Numbered from the stretch's first letter, positions 36,516 through 45,794 are shown. The stretch is 64,000 bases of DNA from Streptoalloteichus hindustanus (GCF_900129375.1 NZ_FQVN01000007.1:286303-350302); one strand, 5' to 3'. Made by a program: numbers and translations. The notes: generated from the sequence alone by a model not told the origin.

Positions 36516-37916
36516 TCAGTCAACGGCATCGCGGATCTCGCCTCCTGTGTGGTGGAGACACCGGACACCTCCGTGGACCAGAACCCGGAAGCCGCGCCGG
36601 CGCATCTCGGCGCACAGCAGGCCGTCCCACCCTCTTCTCCCCTTTCCGTCGTCGTTCCACCGAAAGTTCACCGGTACCTGGGAGAGCACGCTGTTCGTCC
36701 ACATCGTGCACGCCCCACCGACGCATGCCGCATCGCTCGGTTCGTCGGACAGTTCCGCCCAGGTGATGGACTCGCCCCATCTGCCGTCGATGCCGTCGAC
36801 GCCCCGACCCGCGGAGACGTAGCGGTCCGCGACGCGGTCCCACGCCGCCGCGACCACACCCACGGGGCCGCCCCGCGTGCCGGTGATCGTCTGGCCGAGT
36901 CGGCGGACCGCGGACAGCGGTGGGTCGATGTCGTCCTCCAGGGTGAGCACGAGGTCCTCGCGAACCCGGGGCAGAAGCGAGGTGTAGAGCCGGGCGACCT
37001 GGAGGTTGCGCCCTCTCGCCATGTGGTCGTCGTCCGGCCGGGGCTGGTACGTGGTCGTGTTCACGGACACGTCCACGTGCGTCAAACCCCGGGTTTCCGC
37101 GATGCGCGAGCAGGCGTCGTGAATCCTCGTCGTGAAGTCCCGGCGACCGCTGTTGTCCACCACGTAGAGCGAGGTCTTCCTGGGCAGATCGGCGTTCGAC
37201 AGGAACCGCTCCCACCGGGGAAACGTCGCCTCCCGACCGGCGTGCAGCGACACGACGGCGAGGGATCGGGCCTGCCACCGGTCATGCGCGAGGACGGCCT
37301 CTGAGCCGTCGACTGTCTGCCCCGCCTCCGGGGGAGGGACGGCGCTGTGGCCGGCGGGGGCGTCGAGCCGAAGCGCGTGCCATCCCGCTTCGGTGATGTC
37401 GAGCAGAAGTGCGTGGTCCAGCAACCGATCGCACCGATCCGACCATCCACCCACGAGCTCGACCGCGCTTCGTCGCCAGGTGGATCGGCGAGGTTCGTGG
37501 TCGCCGATCCGGAGTCGCCAGTAGTCCTGCCCGGCCCGCGGTGGGGAGGAATCGTGTCGCGGGGCGTTGTCCTCCTGGTACACGACGCCGGTCTCGTTCC
37601 CGGATCGACCGATGGCGGACAGCGTGGCCGCCACCGCCTCGGCTGGGAGGAGTTGGTCGGCGTTGGTGAACATGACCCACGGTGCGCTCGTTCTCGCCAT
37701 CGCCTGGTTGCGCATCTGCGCCGGATGCGGCCACTCTCCCCACATCACCTGCCACGTGCTGGGCAGGTCGGGGAGAGTTCGGCAACCGTGGGGCACGAGA
37801 AGTCGTTCGACGGGCGCCGGTTCCTGTCGGTCCACTGAGGACAACACCGTGGGCGGAAGGTGCCCCTGATCCGGGTCGCAGGTCAGGACCACCGCGACCT
37901 CGTGGGTCAACGGCAT
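36516..37916 (-). CDS. Protein with two tandem GT-A glycosyltransferase-like domains
   Basis: This 466-residue protein starts at ATG 37916, inside the end of the upstream aminotransferase gene (10-nt overlap). Domain 1 (residues 1-200): EVAVVLTCDPDQGHLPPTVL and a site at VMFTNADQLLPAEAV. Domain 2 (about 230-466): TSLYVVDNSGRRDFTTRI, DLVLTLEDDIDPPLSAVRRL with an EDDID metal site, and FRWNDDGKGRRGWDGLLCAE. It may add two sugars in sequence, or one domain may be inactive; NADQ lacks a clean DXD. Confidence 0.75.
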   Translation of the reverse strand: MPLTHEVAVVLTCDPDQGHLPPTVLSSVDRQEPAPVERLLVPHGCRTLPDLPSTWQVMWGEWPHPAQMRNQAMARTSAPWVMFTNADQLLPAEAVAATLSAIGRSGNETGVVYQEDNAPRHDSSPPRAGQDYWRLRIGDHEPRRSTWRRSAVELVGGWSDRCDRLLDHALLLDITEAGWHALRLDAPAGHSAVPPPEAGQTVDGSEAVLAHDRWQARSLAVVSLHAGREATFPRWERFLSNADLPRKTSLYVVDNSGRRDFTTRIHDACSRIAETRGLTHVDVSVNTTTYQPRPDDDHMARGRNLQVARLYTSLLPRVREDLVLTLEDDIDPPLSAVRRLGQTITGTRGGPVGVVAAAWDRVADRYVSAGRGVDGIDGRWGESITWAELSDEPSDAACVGGACTMWTNSVLSQVPVNFRWNDDGKGRRGWDGLLCAEMRRRGFRVLVHGGVRCLHHTGGEIRDAVD

Positions 37917-39070
37917 GACATCGCCACCTCGGGTGAGGTGAGCACCTGTGTCACCGCCGCGACGCAGCGCTCCAGGTCTTCGGCTGTCAGCGCCGGGTGA
38001 ACCGGGAGGGAGAACGCGGTGGCCGCGCACAGGTCAGCCCGCGGGCAGGTGTTTCGGGTGGGGTTGCCGGCGAAGATGGGCTGGCGGGTGAGCGGGACGG
38101 GGTAGCGGCGTTGTGCGGGAACCCCGAGATCCCGCACGGCGGACAGGAAGGTGACGACGTCCAGGTCGGCGGGATCGGTGGTGAGCCTGCAGGTGTACTT
38201 CCACGGCGCGGGTTTGCCTCCTGGGCTCGGGGAGGGAGTCCTGATGCCGGGGACGGCGCCCAACGCGCGGTCGAGAAGTGCGGCATTGCGCCTGCGTGCC
38301 GCCACGAACTCGGTGAGTTTGCCGACCTGGACGGTGCCGATGGCCGCCTGTGCGGAGGTGAGGCGGTAGTTGAAGCCGACCCGCGCGTGGTGGTAGAGGC
38401 CGGTTCCGGTTTTCTGCAACCCGTGGTCCCGCAACGATCGCAGCGTGCCTGCCAGACGCGGGTCGCTGGTGACCACCGCGCCGCCCTCGCCGCCGGTGGT
38501 GATCGTCTTGTCCTGCCAGAAGCTGAAACACCCCACGTCGCCGATCGTTCCGACGTGGCGCTCCTGGTGTTCCGCGCCGTGGGCCTGGGCCGCGTCCTCG
38601 ATCAGCCTGAGGTCGTGCCGCCGGGCCAGAGCGACCAGTTCGGTCATCGCGGCGGGATAACCGTTCAGGTGCACGACCACGAGCGCCCTGGTGCGTTCGG
38701 TGATCTTCCTGGCCGCGTCCGCCGGGTCCACGCAGTAGGTGTCGGGCACGACGTCGACGAAGACCGGTGTGGCGCCCACGTAGAGGACGGGGGTCGCCGA
38801 TCCCACGAATGTGTAGGCCGGCACCAGCACCTCGTCGGCGGGTCCGATCCCCAGCGCGACCAGCGCGAGGTGCAGCGCGCTCGTGCCGTTGTTCACCGCG
38901 ACGACGTGCGGGGCGGAGATCCGGTCAGCGTAGGCTTCCTCGAACGTGCTGACGTGGTCGCCGGCGTTCTGGGAGAGTTCGTTGCCGAGGATGACCTCCG
39001 CCGCGGCCCGTGCCTCGTCCTCGCCGAGTTGCGGCCAACTCGGAAGGTCTCCGCTGCCCAGGATGCTCAC
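37907..39070 (-). CDS. DegT/DnrJ/EryC1 family sugar aminotransferase
   Basis: This 387-residue protein starts at GTG 39070, which overlaps the upstream stop as GTGA, with GGGGGAG upstream. Motifs: VVAVNNGTSALHLALVALGI (PLP phosphate site), VLVPAYTFVGSATPVLYVGA, LIEDAAQAHGAEH (PLP-ring Asp), CFSFWQDKTITTGGEGGAVV (PLP lysine) and GFNYRLTSAQAAIG. It transaminates keto-sugars or keto-cyclitols, usually from Glu or Gln. It is the second such domain in the cluster, and here it stands alone. Confidence 0.92.
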   Translation of the reverse strand: MSILGSGDLPSWPQLGEDEARAAAEVILGNELSQNAGDHVSTFEEAYADRISAPHVVAVNNGTSALHLALVALGIGPADEVLVPAYTFVGSATPVLYVGATPVFVDVVPDTYCVDPADAARKITERTRALVVVHLNGYPAAMTELVALARRHDLRLIEDAAQAHGAEHQERHVGTIGDVGCFSFWQDKTITTGGEGGAVVTSDPRLAGTLRSLRDHGLQKTGTGLYHHARVGFNYRLTSAQAAIGTVQVGKLTEFVAARRRNAALLDRALGAVPGIRTPSPSPGGKPAPWKYTCRLTTDPADLDVVTFLSAVRDLGVPAQRRYPVPLTRQPIFAGNPTRNTCPRADLCAATAFSLPVHPALTAEDLERCVAAVTQVLTSPEVAMSCR

Positions 39071-40380
39071 GGTTCTCCCCCGCCTCCCACCCTTGTGCGA
39101 CTGGCGGAAGCCCTGTCGCTCACGTGCAGGGCGCCACCGCGCGCGCCTCCCTCGTCTGTGGCGGTCACGGAGCGACCACCGGGTGGCGTGGGAACCGTGG
39201 GCGTCCTGGGGTCGACCCGACGACCGGCGGGACGGCAGCTCGTGGCGTCCGACCTGATCACCTCGCGGACGAGGTCGAGGTACCGGAGAACTCCGGCGTG
39301 AACGTGGAACTCGCTGGCCTTCGCCATGAGGGCATCGGCAGCGGGCGGCGCGCTCATCGTCGCCCTGATCGCCTCCGCGAGCGCCGCGGGATCTCTCACC
39401 GGGGTGAGCGGACCGAGTCGGCCGTCTTCGAGAAGCTCTCGGTTGCCGCCGGGGCTGTCCGTCGCCACCACTGGCGTGCCGCAGGCCATCGCCTCGACGA
39501 GCACGTTGGGGAGCCCCTCGGTCAGCGAGGGCAGCACCACCACCGCGGCTCGGCTCAGGAAGGCGTACGGGTTCATCTCGTAGCCCGGGACCGAGACCCG
39601 ATGTTCGACACCGAGCGCCGCGGCGGCACGAACGATGCTCTCCCTGCCCTCTCCCCGCCCCAGGATGACGAGCCGGGCGCGTGGCTCCGTCGGAGCCAGC
39701 CGGGCGAAGGCCTCGACCAGGGTCTCGAAGTTCTTCTCGACAACGAGCCTCCCCACCCCGAGAACGACCCTCAGCGTGGGGTCGTCCATCCACGAATGCC
39801 CGGTCTTCCGCTGCGCGAGCACAGGAAGCTCCGGACCGACGACGGGGTTGTGGACGACACGGACGTCCGTCGTCGGCACCCCCACGAGACTGGCGACGTC
39901 CTCGGCGACGGAGCGGCTCACCGCGACGAGCGCGTCCGCCTTCCGGTAGAGGTGCCGCATCTGGGCGACACACCGGTCGTAGCTGTAGTCCCTGCGTTTC
40001 GGGTAGAGGGGAAGCACCAGGGAGGGCATGCAGTCCTCGACGCAGACGATCGGGAAACGCCCCTGGATCCGCTCACGTGCCTGGAGTGCGTTGAGGTTGG
40101 GATAGGTGATGCGGGATATGACGATGTCCGGTGGTTGTCCCAGCCACAGCCGTCCCAGCGCCCGTACCCGCTGTGCGCGGGACCAGGGTCCGACATGCGG
40201 CCCGAGCGCCTGTACCGTGACTCCGGGTGGGATCGCCCGGTTGATCCAGCCGCGTTCCAGGACGATGGAGACGTCGAACCCCTGTCGGGCCATGCCTGAC
40301 GCGAGATGGACGACCACGGCCTCCGCGCCCCCGTCCCCCAGTCCTTCCGCGTACAGCATGAGGCGTTTCCGGCCACTCAT
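39067..40380 (-). CDS. Family 4 glycosyltransferase (GT-B fold)
   Basis: This 437-residue protein starts at ATG 40380 with GGGAG upstream. Motifs: LMLYAEGLGDGGAEAVVVHL (N-terminal Gly-rich loop), LGVGRLVVEKNFETLVEAFA (start of the donor-binding domain), LVILGRGEGRESI, PGYEMNPYAFLSRA and VVLPSLTEGLPNVLVEAMAC (the E-x7-E nucleotide-sugar motif). The last 50 residues are a disordered tail. It heads the minus-strand operon of glycosyltransferase, aminotransferase and double glycosyltransferase, each overlapping the next. Confidence 0.92.
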   Translation of the reverse strand: MSGRKRLMLYAEGLGDGGAEAVVVHLASGMARQGFDVSIVLERGWINRAIPPGVTVQALGPHVGPWSRAQRVRALGRLWLGQPPDIVISRITYPNLNALQARERIQGRFPIVCVEDCMPSLVLPLYPKRRDYSYDRCVAQMRHLYRKADALVAVSRSVAEDVASLVGVPTTDVRVVHNPVVGPELPVLAQRKTGHSWMDDPTLRVVLGVGRLVVEKNFETLVEAFARLAPTEPRARLVILGRGEGRESIVRAAAALGVEHRVSVPGYEMNPYAFLSRAAVVVLPSLTEGLPNVLVEAMACGTPVVATDSPGGNRELLEDGRLGPLTPVRDPAALAEAIRATMSAPPAADALMAKASEFHVHAGVLRYLDLVREVIRSDATSCRPAGRRVDPRTPTVPTPPGGRSVTATDEGGARGGALHVSDRASASRTRVGGGGEP

Positions 40381-40933
40381 CGTCGTCTCCCTTCGCGGAA
40401 GAAGGGCAGCGGGGACCGAGGTTCTCCGTCGTCTTGTAGGACGTGATCGGCAATCCCAACTCTGCCAGCCGAGGTGCGCGGGCGAGGGGTGGCGCACGAT
40501 GAGAACGACCTCATCGTGCGACCGGCGCGACACATGTGAGTGAAGAAGTGAGCGCCATCCTCGCGGAGTCGGTTGAGGATGAGACGGATCTGGGAGCGAC
40601 CCTGATGTCGGATGCGGGGCCTGATGCCCAGGTTCGGACATGGAGCTGAGTGGACACGTCTGCCTCCCCGTCCCGGGAGAGCTGGACTTCCAGCACCTCG
40701 TGGTTCCCGACCAGCCACGCGGCCACCTGTTTCCTCCCGCGATACCGTCCGCTTCAGCACGAGTCGCCGAGCGTGAGATCGACGTCGTCCTCGCCGTCGG
40801 CGAACATGCGATGGCCGCCGACGTACGGATGGAAACACCGGGCATCGCCAGGACATTCTTTGTACACATTGGACGGTCGCATGTGGACGATGTTGGTGGC
40901 CTGCCTGGCCTGCGTTGCTCTGTTGTCGTCGCG
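40381..40933. other. 550-bp stretch upstream of the glycosyltransferase operon, no supported gene
   Basis: No frame gives a recognisable protein. It separates the operon starting at 40380 from the 3' end of the MBL hydrolase and must hold the operon promoter. No clear -35/-10 pair or long inverted repeat was assigned. Confidence 0.4.
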
Positions 40934-41827
40934 TCAGGGGTGCTCGGCGCAGAAGCAGTGGACTCCCTTCTCGATCCACTCCTGACCGGCCCATTCCGGG
41001 TGCCGCTCCAGCATCAGGGCCTCCACCTCGGCGACGATCGTCTCCGTGCTCAGCGCCGAGTCGCGCCGGGTCCAGGTCTCGTCGCGCAGCAGCTCAAGGT
41101 AGTCACGGACGTCGGCGAGTACCTGGGGGCCGGACACGGGGCCGTGGCCGGGCACGACCAGGCGCGGGTTGGTGGTGACCAGGCGGCGCATCACCTCGAT
41201 CCAGCGCAGGCCCGAGACGTCGACGTCGTGCGGCGGGAACCACGGGAAGATCGAGAACTGGCCGGCCTCGACCAGATCACCCGTGAACAGGACACCCACG
41301 TCGGGTACGGTCACCACCTGGTCGCCCGCGCTGTGCGCTCGGCCGGTGGCGCGCATCCGCACGACCCGGCCGCCCAGGTCGAGCTCGTGGGTGTCGTCGT
41401 AAACCACGTCCGGTGTGGACAGCTCGACACCGTCCAACTGCCGGGCGACCGACGTGCCGAGGCCGCGGAACATCTCCAGGTAGCCCGGACCTCGGTGGGC
41501 GAGGTCCGCGGCCTGCGCGCTGTTGACCAGGTAGGTCGCCTCGCCCGCGAAGGCTTGGGCACCGAACGCGTGCTCGGGGTGGAAGTGCGTGGTGGTCAGG
41601 TAGAGCTTGCGCCCCTTGGCGTACTCGGCGGCGAAGGCGAGGACCTCCTCGCCGTTGCGCGGCCCCATGCCGGTCTCGACGACCAACACGGAGTGGCTGC
41701 CGCCGATCACGCCGATGTTGGGCACGAGCCCGACGCCGCGGTTGGGGATCACCACCAGGTCGCGGGCGATGTCCTGGGCGTGGCCGATCTCGACGACCGG
41801 CTCGTGGGTGAGAGGTTCGGAAGACAT
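40934..41827 (-). CDS. MBL-fold metallo-hydrolase
   Basis: This 297-residue protein starts at ATG 41827. The metal site is visible as TTHFHPEHAFG (HxHxxH with Glu in place of the usual Asp), GRAHSAGDQV, LFTGDLVEAGQ and VVPGHGPVSGP. No signal peptide. Such hydrolases act on lactones, thioesters or similar small molecules. It is divergent from a LysR regulator with a LysR-type operator between them, so it is the likely regulated gene. Confidence 0.85.
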   Translation of the reverse strand: MSSEPLTHEPVVEIGHAQDIARDLVVIPNRGVGLVPNIGVIGGSHSVLVVETGMGPRNGEEVLAFAAEYAKGRKLYLTTTHFHPEHAFGAQAFAGEATYLVNSAQAADLAHRGPGYLEMFRGLGTSVARQLDGVELSTPDVVYDDTHELDLGGRVVRMRATGRAHSAGDQVVTVPDVGVLFTGDLVEAGQFSIFPWFPPHDVDVSGLRWIEVMRRLVTTNPRLVVPGHGPVSGPQVLADVRDYLELLRDETWTRRDSALSTETIVAEVEALMLERHPEWAGQEWIEKGVHCFCAEHP

Positions 41828-41882
41828 GGACCGACTGTCGCGCCGGTGTGCGGCCACCGTCCAACACCGACTCCGCAACCCC

Positions 41883-41899
41883 GATACCGCACGGGTATC
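41883..41899. promoter_or_regulatory. LysR-type operator
   Basis: GATACC-N5-GGTATC, that is ATAC-N7-GTAT with the T-N11-A spacing of LysR boxes, lies 11-27 bp upstream of the LysR start in the 82-bp divergent promoter region. Confidence 0.7.
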
Positions 41900-41909
41900 G
41901 TCGCTGCTC

Positions 41910-42788
41910 ATGGAGCTCCGGCTGCTGCGCTACTTCGTCGCCGTCACCGAGGAACGGCACTTCGGGCGAGCCGCGGCCCGACTGCACATGACCCAGCCGC
42001 CGCTGAGCCGGGCCATCAGGCAGTTGGAAACCGACCTCGGGGTCACGCTCCTGCGCCGGTCGGCCGCCGGCGTCGCACTCACCGCCGCCGGCGAGACCCT
42101 GTACACGGAGGCCAGAACCCTGCTGGCCGAGGCCGAGCAGGCGCGCGCCCGGGTCACGGCGGCGGCCGGCACCGCGACGCTCACTGTCGGCGTGCTCGCC
42201 GACAGCGCCGACGAGGTCGGCGGGCGCCTGGCCGCGGCATTCCGCCGACGCCACCCCGAGGTCCCAATCCGGTTCCGCGAGGCGGATTTCACCGATCCCA
42301 CCATCGGGCTGCGCAACGGGCTGGTCGACGTGGCGCTGACCCGAAGTCCTTTCGACGACACCGGAATCAGCGTGCGCGCGCTGCGTTCCGACCAGGTCGG
42401 GGTTGTTCTGCGCACGGACGATCCCCTGGCTGGCCGCACCGTTCTCCGCAGGGCCGATCTCGCCGGCCACCCCTGGTTCCAGTTGCCGGACGGCACGGAC
42501 GCCCTCTGGCGCGACTACTGGAACGGCGCGACGCCGGTCGGTGAACGGCCGGCCGGGCCGGTGGTGCGCACTGTCCACGAGTGTCTTCAGACCGTCCTGT
42601 GGAACGGGGCGGTCGGCATCGCGCCCCTCACCCTCGCCCACGCCCTGCCCGACGGGCTCACCGTGGTGCCGCTCGCCGACATGCCCCCGAGTCCCCTGGT
42701 CGTGGCCTGGGCGGCGGCACGGGAGAACCCGGTGATCCGCTCGTTCGTCCAGATCGCCGTCACCACGTACCGGTCGACCCGAGCCTAG
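41910..42788 (+). CDS. LysR-family transcriptional regulator
   Basis: This 292-residue protein starts at ATG 41910. The N-terminal winged HTH is MELRLLRYFVAVTEERHFGR then AAARLHMTQPPLSRAIRQLE. A linker helix and a substrate-binding domain follow (TLTVGVLADSADEVGGRLAA, VALTRSPFDDTGI, VRTVHECLQTVLWNGAVGIA). It probably controls the divergent MBL hydrolase and itself through the box at 41883-41899. The inducer is unknown. Confidence 0.92.
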   Translation: MELRLLRYFVAVTEERHFGRAAARLHMTQPPLSRAIRQLETDLGVTLLRRSAAGVALTAAGETLYTEARTLLAEAEQARARVTAAAGTATLTVGVLADSADEVGGRLAAAFRRRHPEVPIRFREADFTDPTIGLRNGLVDVALTRSPFDDTGISVRALRSDQVGVVLRTDDPLAGRTVLRRADLAGHPWFQLPDGTDALWRDYWNGATPVGERPAGPVVRTVHECLQTVLWNGAVGIAPLTLAHALPDGLTVVPLADMPPSPLVVAWAAARENPVIRSFVQIAVTTYRSTRA

Positions 42789-43574
42789 ACGGGAGGCTCC
42801 CGGTCGAGGCTCCACACGCTCCAGCTTGGTCCAGCCGGTCCAGCCTCGCGTCCTGAGCAGCTCGATCAGTCGACGGGCCGCCGGCACGGTGTCGAACACC
42901 AGCCTGTCCATCAGCTCGGCGAAGGGTCGTGCGACGTCGACGTCGTCGATGTGGTTCTCGCCCTGCTCGTCGGCCAGCCACGTGAGGTAGGCGGCCAGCC
43001 TGTCCGCGAGATCGAGCAGACGCGGGTCGCCGTCGGGCCGGTCCAGAGCCTGGCCCAGGGTGAGGTAGAACTCAAGGAACCGCGGGTCGGCGATCTGCTT
43101 CCGCTTGCGGGCCACCCACTCCGGAACCCGCTCCGGAGAGCGCGCCGCCAGCGGGATCCAGCCGTCGCGTTCGACCTGGACGATCCGCTCGTCGACGCCG
43201 AGTGCCCGCAGGTGGTCGAGAAACGCCACCACCTCCGGGGGCAACGCCAGGTTGTCCCCCGCGGCGAGGCGGGCGATCCGCTCGCGGTGCCGCTGTCGCT
43301 CCCGGATCTCCGCCCGCAGCCGCTTGTCGATGTCCGCGACCGCCGCGGCGAACTCCTCCTCGTCGGACCTGAGCAGTTCCCGAACGCGTGCCAGCGGAAT
43401 CCCGGCCCTGGCGAGGGTCCGGATTCTGATCAGCTCGACCACGGAGCCGGCGTCGTATCTGCGATAACCAGAGTGGTCGCGTTCGGGCTCCGCCAGCAGC
43501 CCCTTGGCGTGGTAGTGCCGCACCGTGCGCGCCGTCACTCCCGCGTACGACGCCAGCTCGCCGATGGTCAGCAT
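42789..43574 (-). CDS. MerR-family regulator, stop codon apparently lost
   Basis: It starts at ATG 43574, with AAGGAG upstream. The MerR HTH (MLTIGELASYAGVTARTVRH, HSGYRRYDAGSVVELIRIRT) and dimer helix (about residues 75-115) are followed by a C-terminal helical domain ending RGWTGWTKLERVEP, where relatives stop. Here no stop occurs: the frame stays open across the antisense of the LysR gene and into the MBL gene, to 41277. I end the feature at the LysR boundary. The true protein end is therefore uncertain. It is followed upstream of its start by a hydrolase on the same strand. Confidence 0.75.
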
Positions 43575-43603
43575 CGAACCAGTCTCCTTCAGGCTGGGAG
43601 GCG

Positions 43604-44413
43604 TCACCTGACGCACCGAGCGCCGTGCGCGCTCCGGATGATCTGGGCGATCTCCTCGGCGTGGGTGAAGACCAGTCCGTGATGGGCATCAAGCCAGGAC
43701 GTGGAGAGGCGCGGGCACTCGCGGACGAGTCGCTCGATGCCGGCGCGCCAGTTCTGGTTGCGCCACCGGGTGCGCGCTTCGCCGCTGTCGCCGGCCATCG
43801 CGGTCGACATGATCATCCTGATAGGACGGTCGACCTTCCGGTACCGGTCCAGGATCTCGGACCGGACCACGTCGATCTCGCGGTTCAGGGCGAGGATCTC
43901 CTCTGCGGTGAGCAACATCTGCCGCACGCTGCCCCGCTCGTTCTCGTACCGCGTCGCCAGGTCCTCCCACATCGCGCGGAACTCCGGCAGCTCCGCCTCG
44001 GTGACGAACGGTTCGGGAACCGGGTTCGCGCCGTCGATGAGGACAAGCTCGGCGACGGTGTCCGGATGCTCGGCGGCGTGGTGCACGGCCAGGTCCGCGC
44101 CCAACGAGTAGCCCACGAGCACAGGCGCCGAGGGCAGGTCGAGGCGTCCCAGCTCCGCCATCACGGCGCGGAGGTCGCCCAGGAACGCGTCGAAGGAGTA
44201 CCGGTCGGCGGCCGAGGAAAGGCCGTGGCCCCTGAGGTCGAAGGACACCACGTCGTGGTCGCGTCGCAGCAGCGCGATCAGCTCGTGCAGACCGGCCTGC
44301 GTCGAGCTCAGCCCCGGGCACAGGACCAGGGGCCTTCCCCGACCGCCACGCGACACCGAGATCACGACCCTGTCGTGGTGAACCGCGAAGTGCCGCACCG
44401 TCCTGTCGTCCAC
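43604..44413 (-). CDS. Alpha/beta hydrolase
   Basis: This is a protein of about 269 residues. GTG 44413 is chosen because GGGAGAGGGG precedes it; an in-frame ATG at 44488 is possible. The oxyanion region is VLCPGLSSTQAG, the nucleophile elbow VLVGYSLGADLAVHH, and the His lies near the end in DAHHGLVFTH. The fold is that of epoxide hydrolases, haloperoxidases and esterases. The MerR-type gene begins 29 bp downstream on the same strand, so the pair likely forms an operon. Confidence 0.82.
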   Translation of the reverse strand: MDDRTVRHFAVHHDRVVISVSRGGRGRPLVLCPGLSSTQAGLHELIALLRRDHDVVSFDLRGHGLSSAADRYSFDAFLGDLRAVMAELGRLDLPSAPVLVGYSLGADLAVHHAAEHPDTVAELVLIDGANPVPEPFVTEAELPEFRAMWEDLATRYENERGSVRQMLLTAEEILALNREIDVVRSEILDRYRKVDRPIRMIMSTAMAGDSGEARTRWRNQNWRAGIERLVRECPRLSTSWLDAHHGLVFTHAEEIAQIIRSAHGARCVR

Positions 44414-44684
44414 CCCGCCCCTCTCCCCCGTGTCGTCGCACGACGTGCGCGGACCCGTGGCCTCCGCCGCACTGGTTCTCGTCGTCATGCCGGCCATGGT
44501 GCGGGCTTGTCGCTGCGTCAAGGTCAACGCTCGGGGCGACAAGGACCCTCACACACACCGCCAGAAGCACCGGCCTCGCCCCCCATCCAGGCACCATCGG
44601 CACCGTGTCCTCAGTGGAGGAACTGCCGTCGGCCATCGCCGCCGCAACGTTCCGGGCGGCTGGGGCGCACTGACGCCGTCGTGG

Positions 44685-45794
44685 TTACCCGTGTGTGTCC
44701 CCCACGAGGTAGTCAACGACATCGACGAGACTGTCGCGGGAAGCGAACGCGGCGCGCTGTCGACTGCTGCCGTCGCCCGCGGTTTCCAGGTCGTGGAGGA
44801 ACGCGAGGACCGCGGTCAGTTCGCGGTGTTCTTCGAGCACGGGGCCGATGTGGTGGAGGAGCTTCCGGGCCACCGCCGGGGTGGCGAGGAGTTGACCGGT
44901 GAGCGGGTCCCAGCTCCGGCCCGCGTAGCCGTCCCGTGCGGCCCGCCAGTAGGCGGCTCGGAGGGTCTGCTGCGGGACGGGAGGTCCTGGATCGCCTCGG
45001 CGCACCATGGCCGCGGACTGGATCACCAGCGCGCGGACGAGGCAGGCCAGCGCGGTGGACTCGGTGGCGGTGACCGGCACGTCCATCACCCGGATCTCGA
45101 CGGTGGGCAACTGGATACCGGGTCGGATGTCCCACAGCAGGTCCCGCGGTGTGTTGAGCACGCCGATCGTGCTCAGCGTCGACAGGGTGGTGTCGAAGTC
45201 CCGGGGCGACGGGAAGTAGGGCGGGGGCCCGTCCGCGGGGCCCCGGCTCTTGATGACGGTGCGCCAACTGGCGTAGCCAGTGTCCTTCTCCGCCCAGTAC
45301 GGAGAGTTGGCGCTGAGGGACACGAGGAGGGGAAGCCAGGGGCGCAGGTGGTTGCCGACCAGGACCGCCTCATCCCGGTCCGGGAGTTGGACGTGGGTGT
45401 GCAGGGAGCAGATCACGTAGTCGTCGATGGTGGAGCGGAAGGCGTGGGCCTCCTCGTCGTAACGCGGGTCGGCGCGGCGCGGCGCGGGTAGTTGGGCGCC
45501 CAGGAGCGGTGTTCCACTCGCGACCACGCCGAGCCCTTCGGCGCGGGCGGCGTGGGCGACGGCCGCGCGCATGCGCGAGATCTGCGTGACGAGCTCGCCC
45601 CGCCACGTGCAGGGACGTGTTTTGGCCTCGATCTGGTACTCGGTGAACTCGCCGGAGACCTGCGGGCCGAGCAGCGCGCGAGCGCGGCGGAGCACCCTCG
45701 TGCTGGAGGGCGACACGAGGCGGGTGGCGGTGTCGACGAGGAAGTACTCCTCCTCCACTCCGAGCGTGGGGGGTTCGTGGTGGCCGAGGGCCAT
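44685..45794 (-). CDS. Carboxylate-amine ligase, YbdK/glutamate-cysteine ligase 2 family
   Basis: This 369-residue protein starts at ATG 45794 with GGGAGG upstream. Motifs: TLGVEEEYFLVDTATRLVSP (family start), EFTEYQIEAKTRP, CSLHTHVQLPDRDEAV, LLVSLSANSPYW, TVEIRVMDVPVTATE and a C-terminal VDVVDYL. YbdK-type enzymes have weak glutamate-cysteine ligase activity. In actinobacteria relatives serve in ergothioneine synthesis (EgtA) or in unknown ligations. The remnant of a thioester reductase lies just upstream. Confidence 0.88.
   Translation of the reverse strand: MALGHHEPPTLGVEEEYFLVDTATRLVSPSSTRVLRRARALLGPQVSGEFTEYQIEAKTRPCTWRGELVTQISRMRAAVAHAARAEGLGVVASGTPLLGAQLPAPRRADPRYDEEAHAFRSTIDDYVICSLHTHVQLPDRDEAVLVGNHLRPWLPLLVSLSANSPYWAEKDTGYASWRTVIKSRGPADGPPPYFPSPRDFDTTLSTLSTIGVLNTPRDLLWDIRPGIQLPTVEIRVMDVPVTATESTALACLVRALVIQSAAMVRRGDPGPPVPQQTLRAAYWRAARDGYAGRSWDPLTGQLLATPAVARKLLHHIGPVLEEHRELTAVLAFLHDLETAGDGSSRQRAAFASRDSLVDVVDYLVGDTHG

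Noticed and set aside
24865..40380. Classical 2-deoxystreptamine aminoglycoside cluster
   Set aside because: No 2-deoxy-scyllo-inosose synthase, transporter or ribosomal methyltransferase gene is seen in the window.
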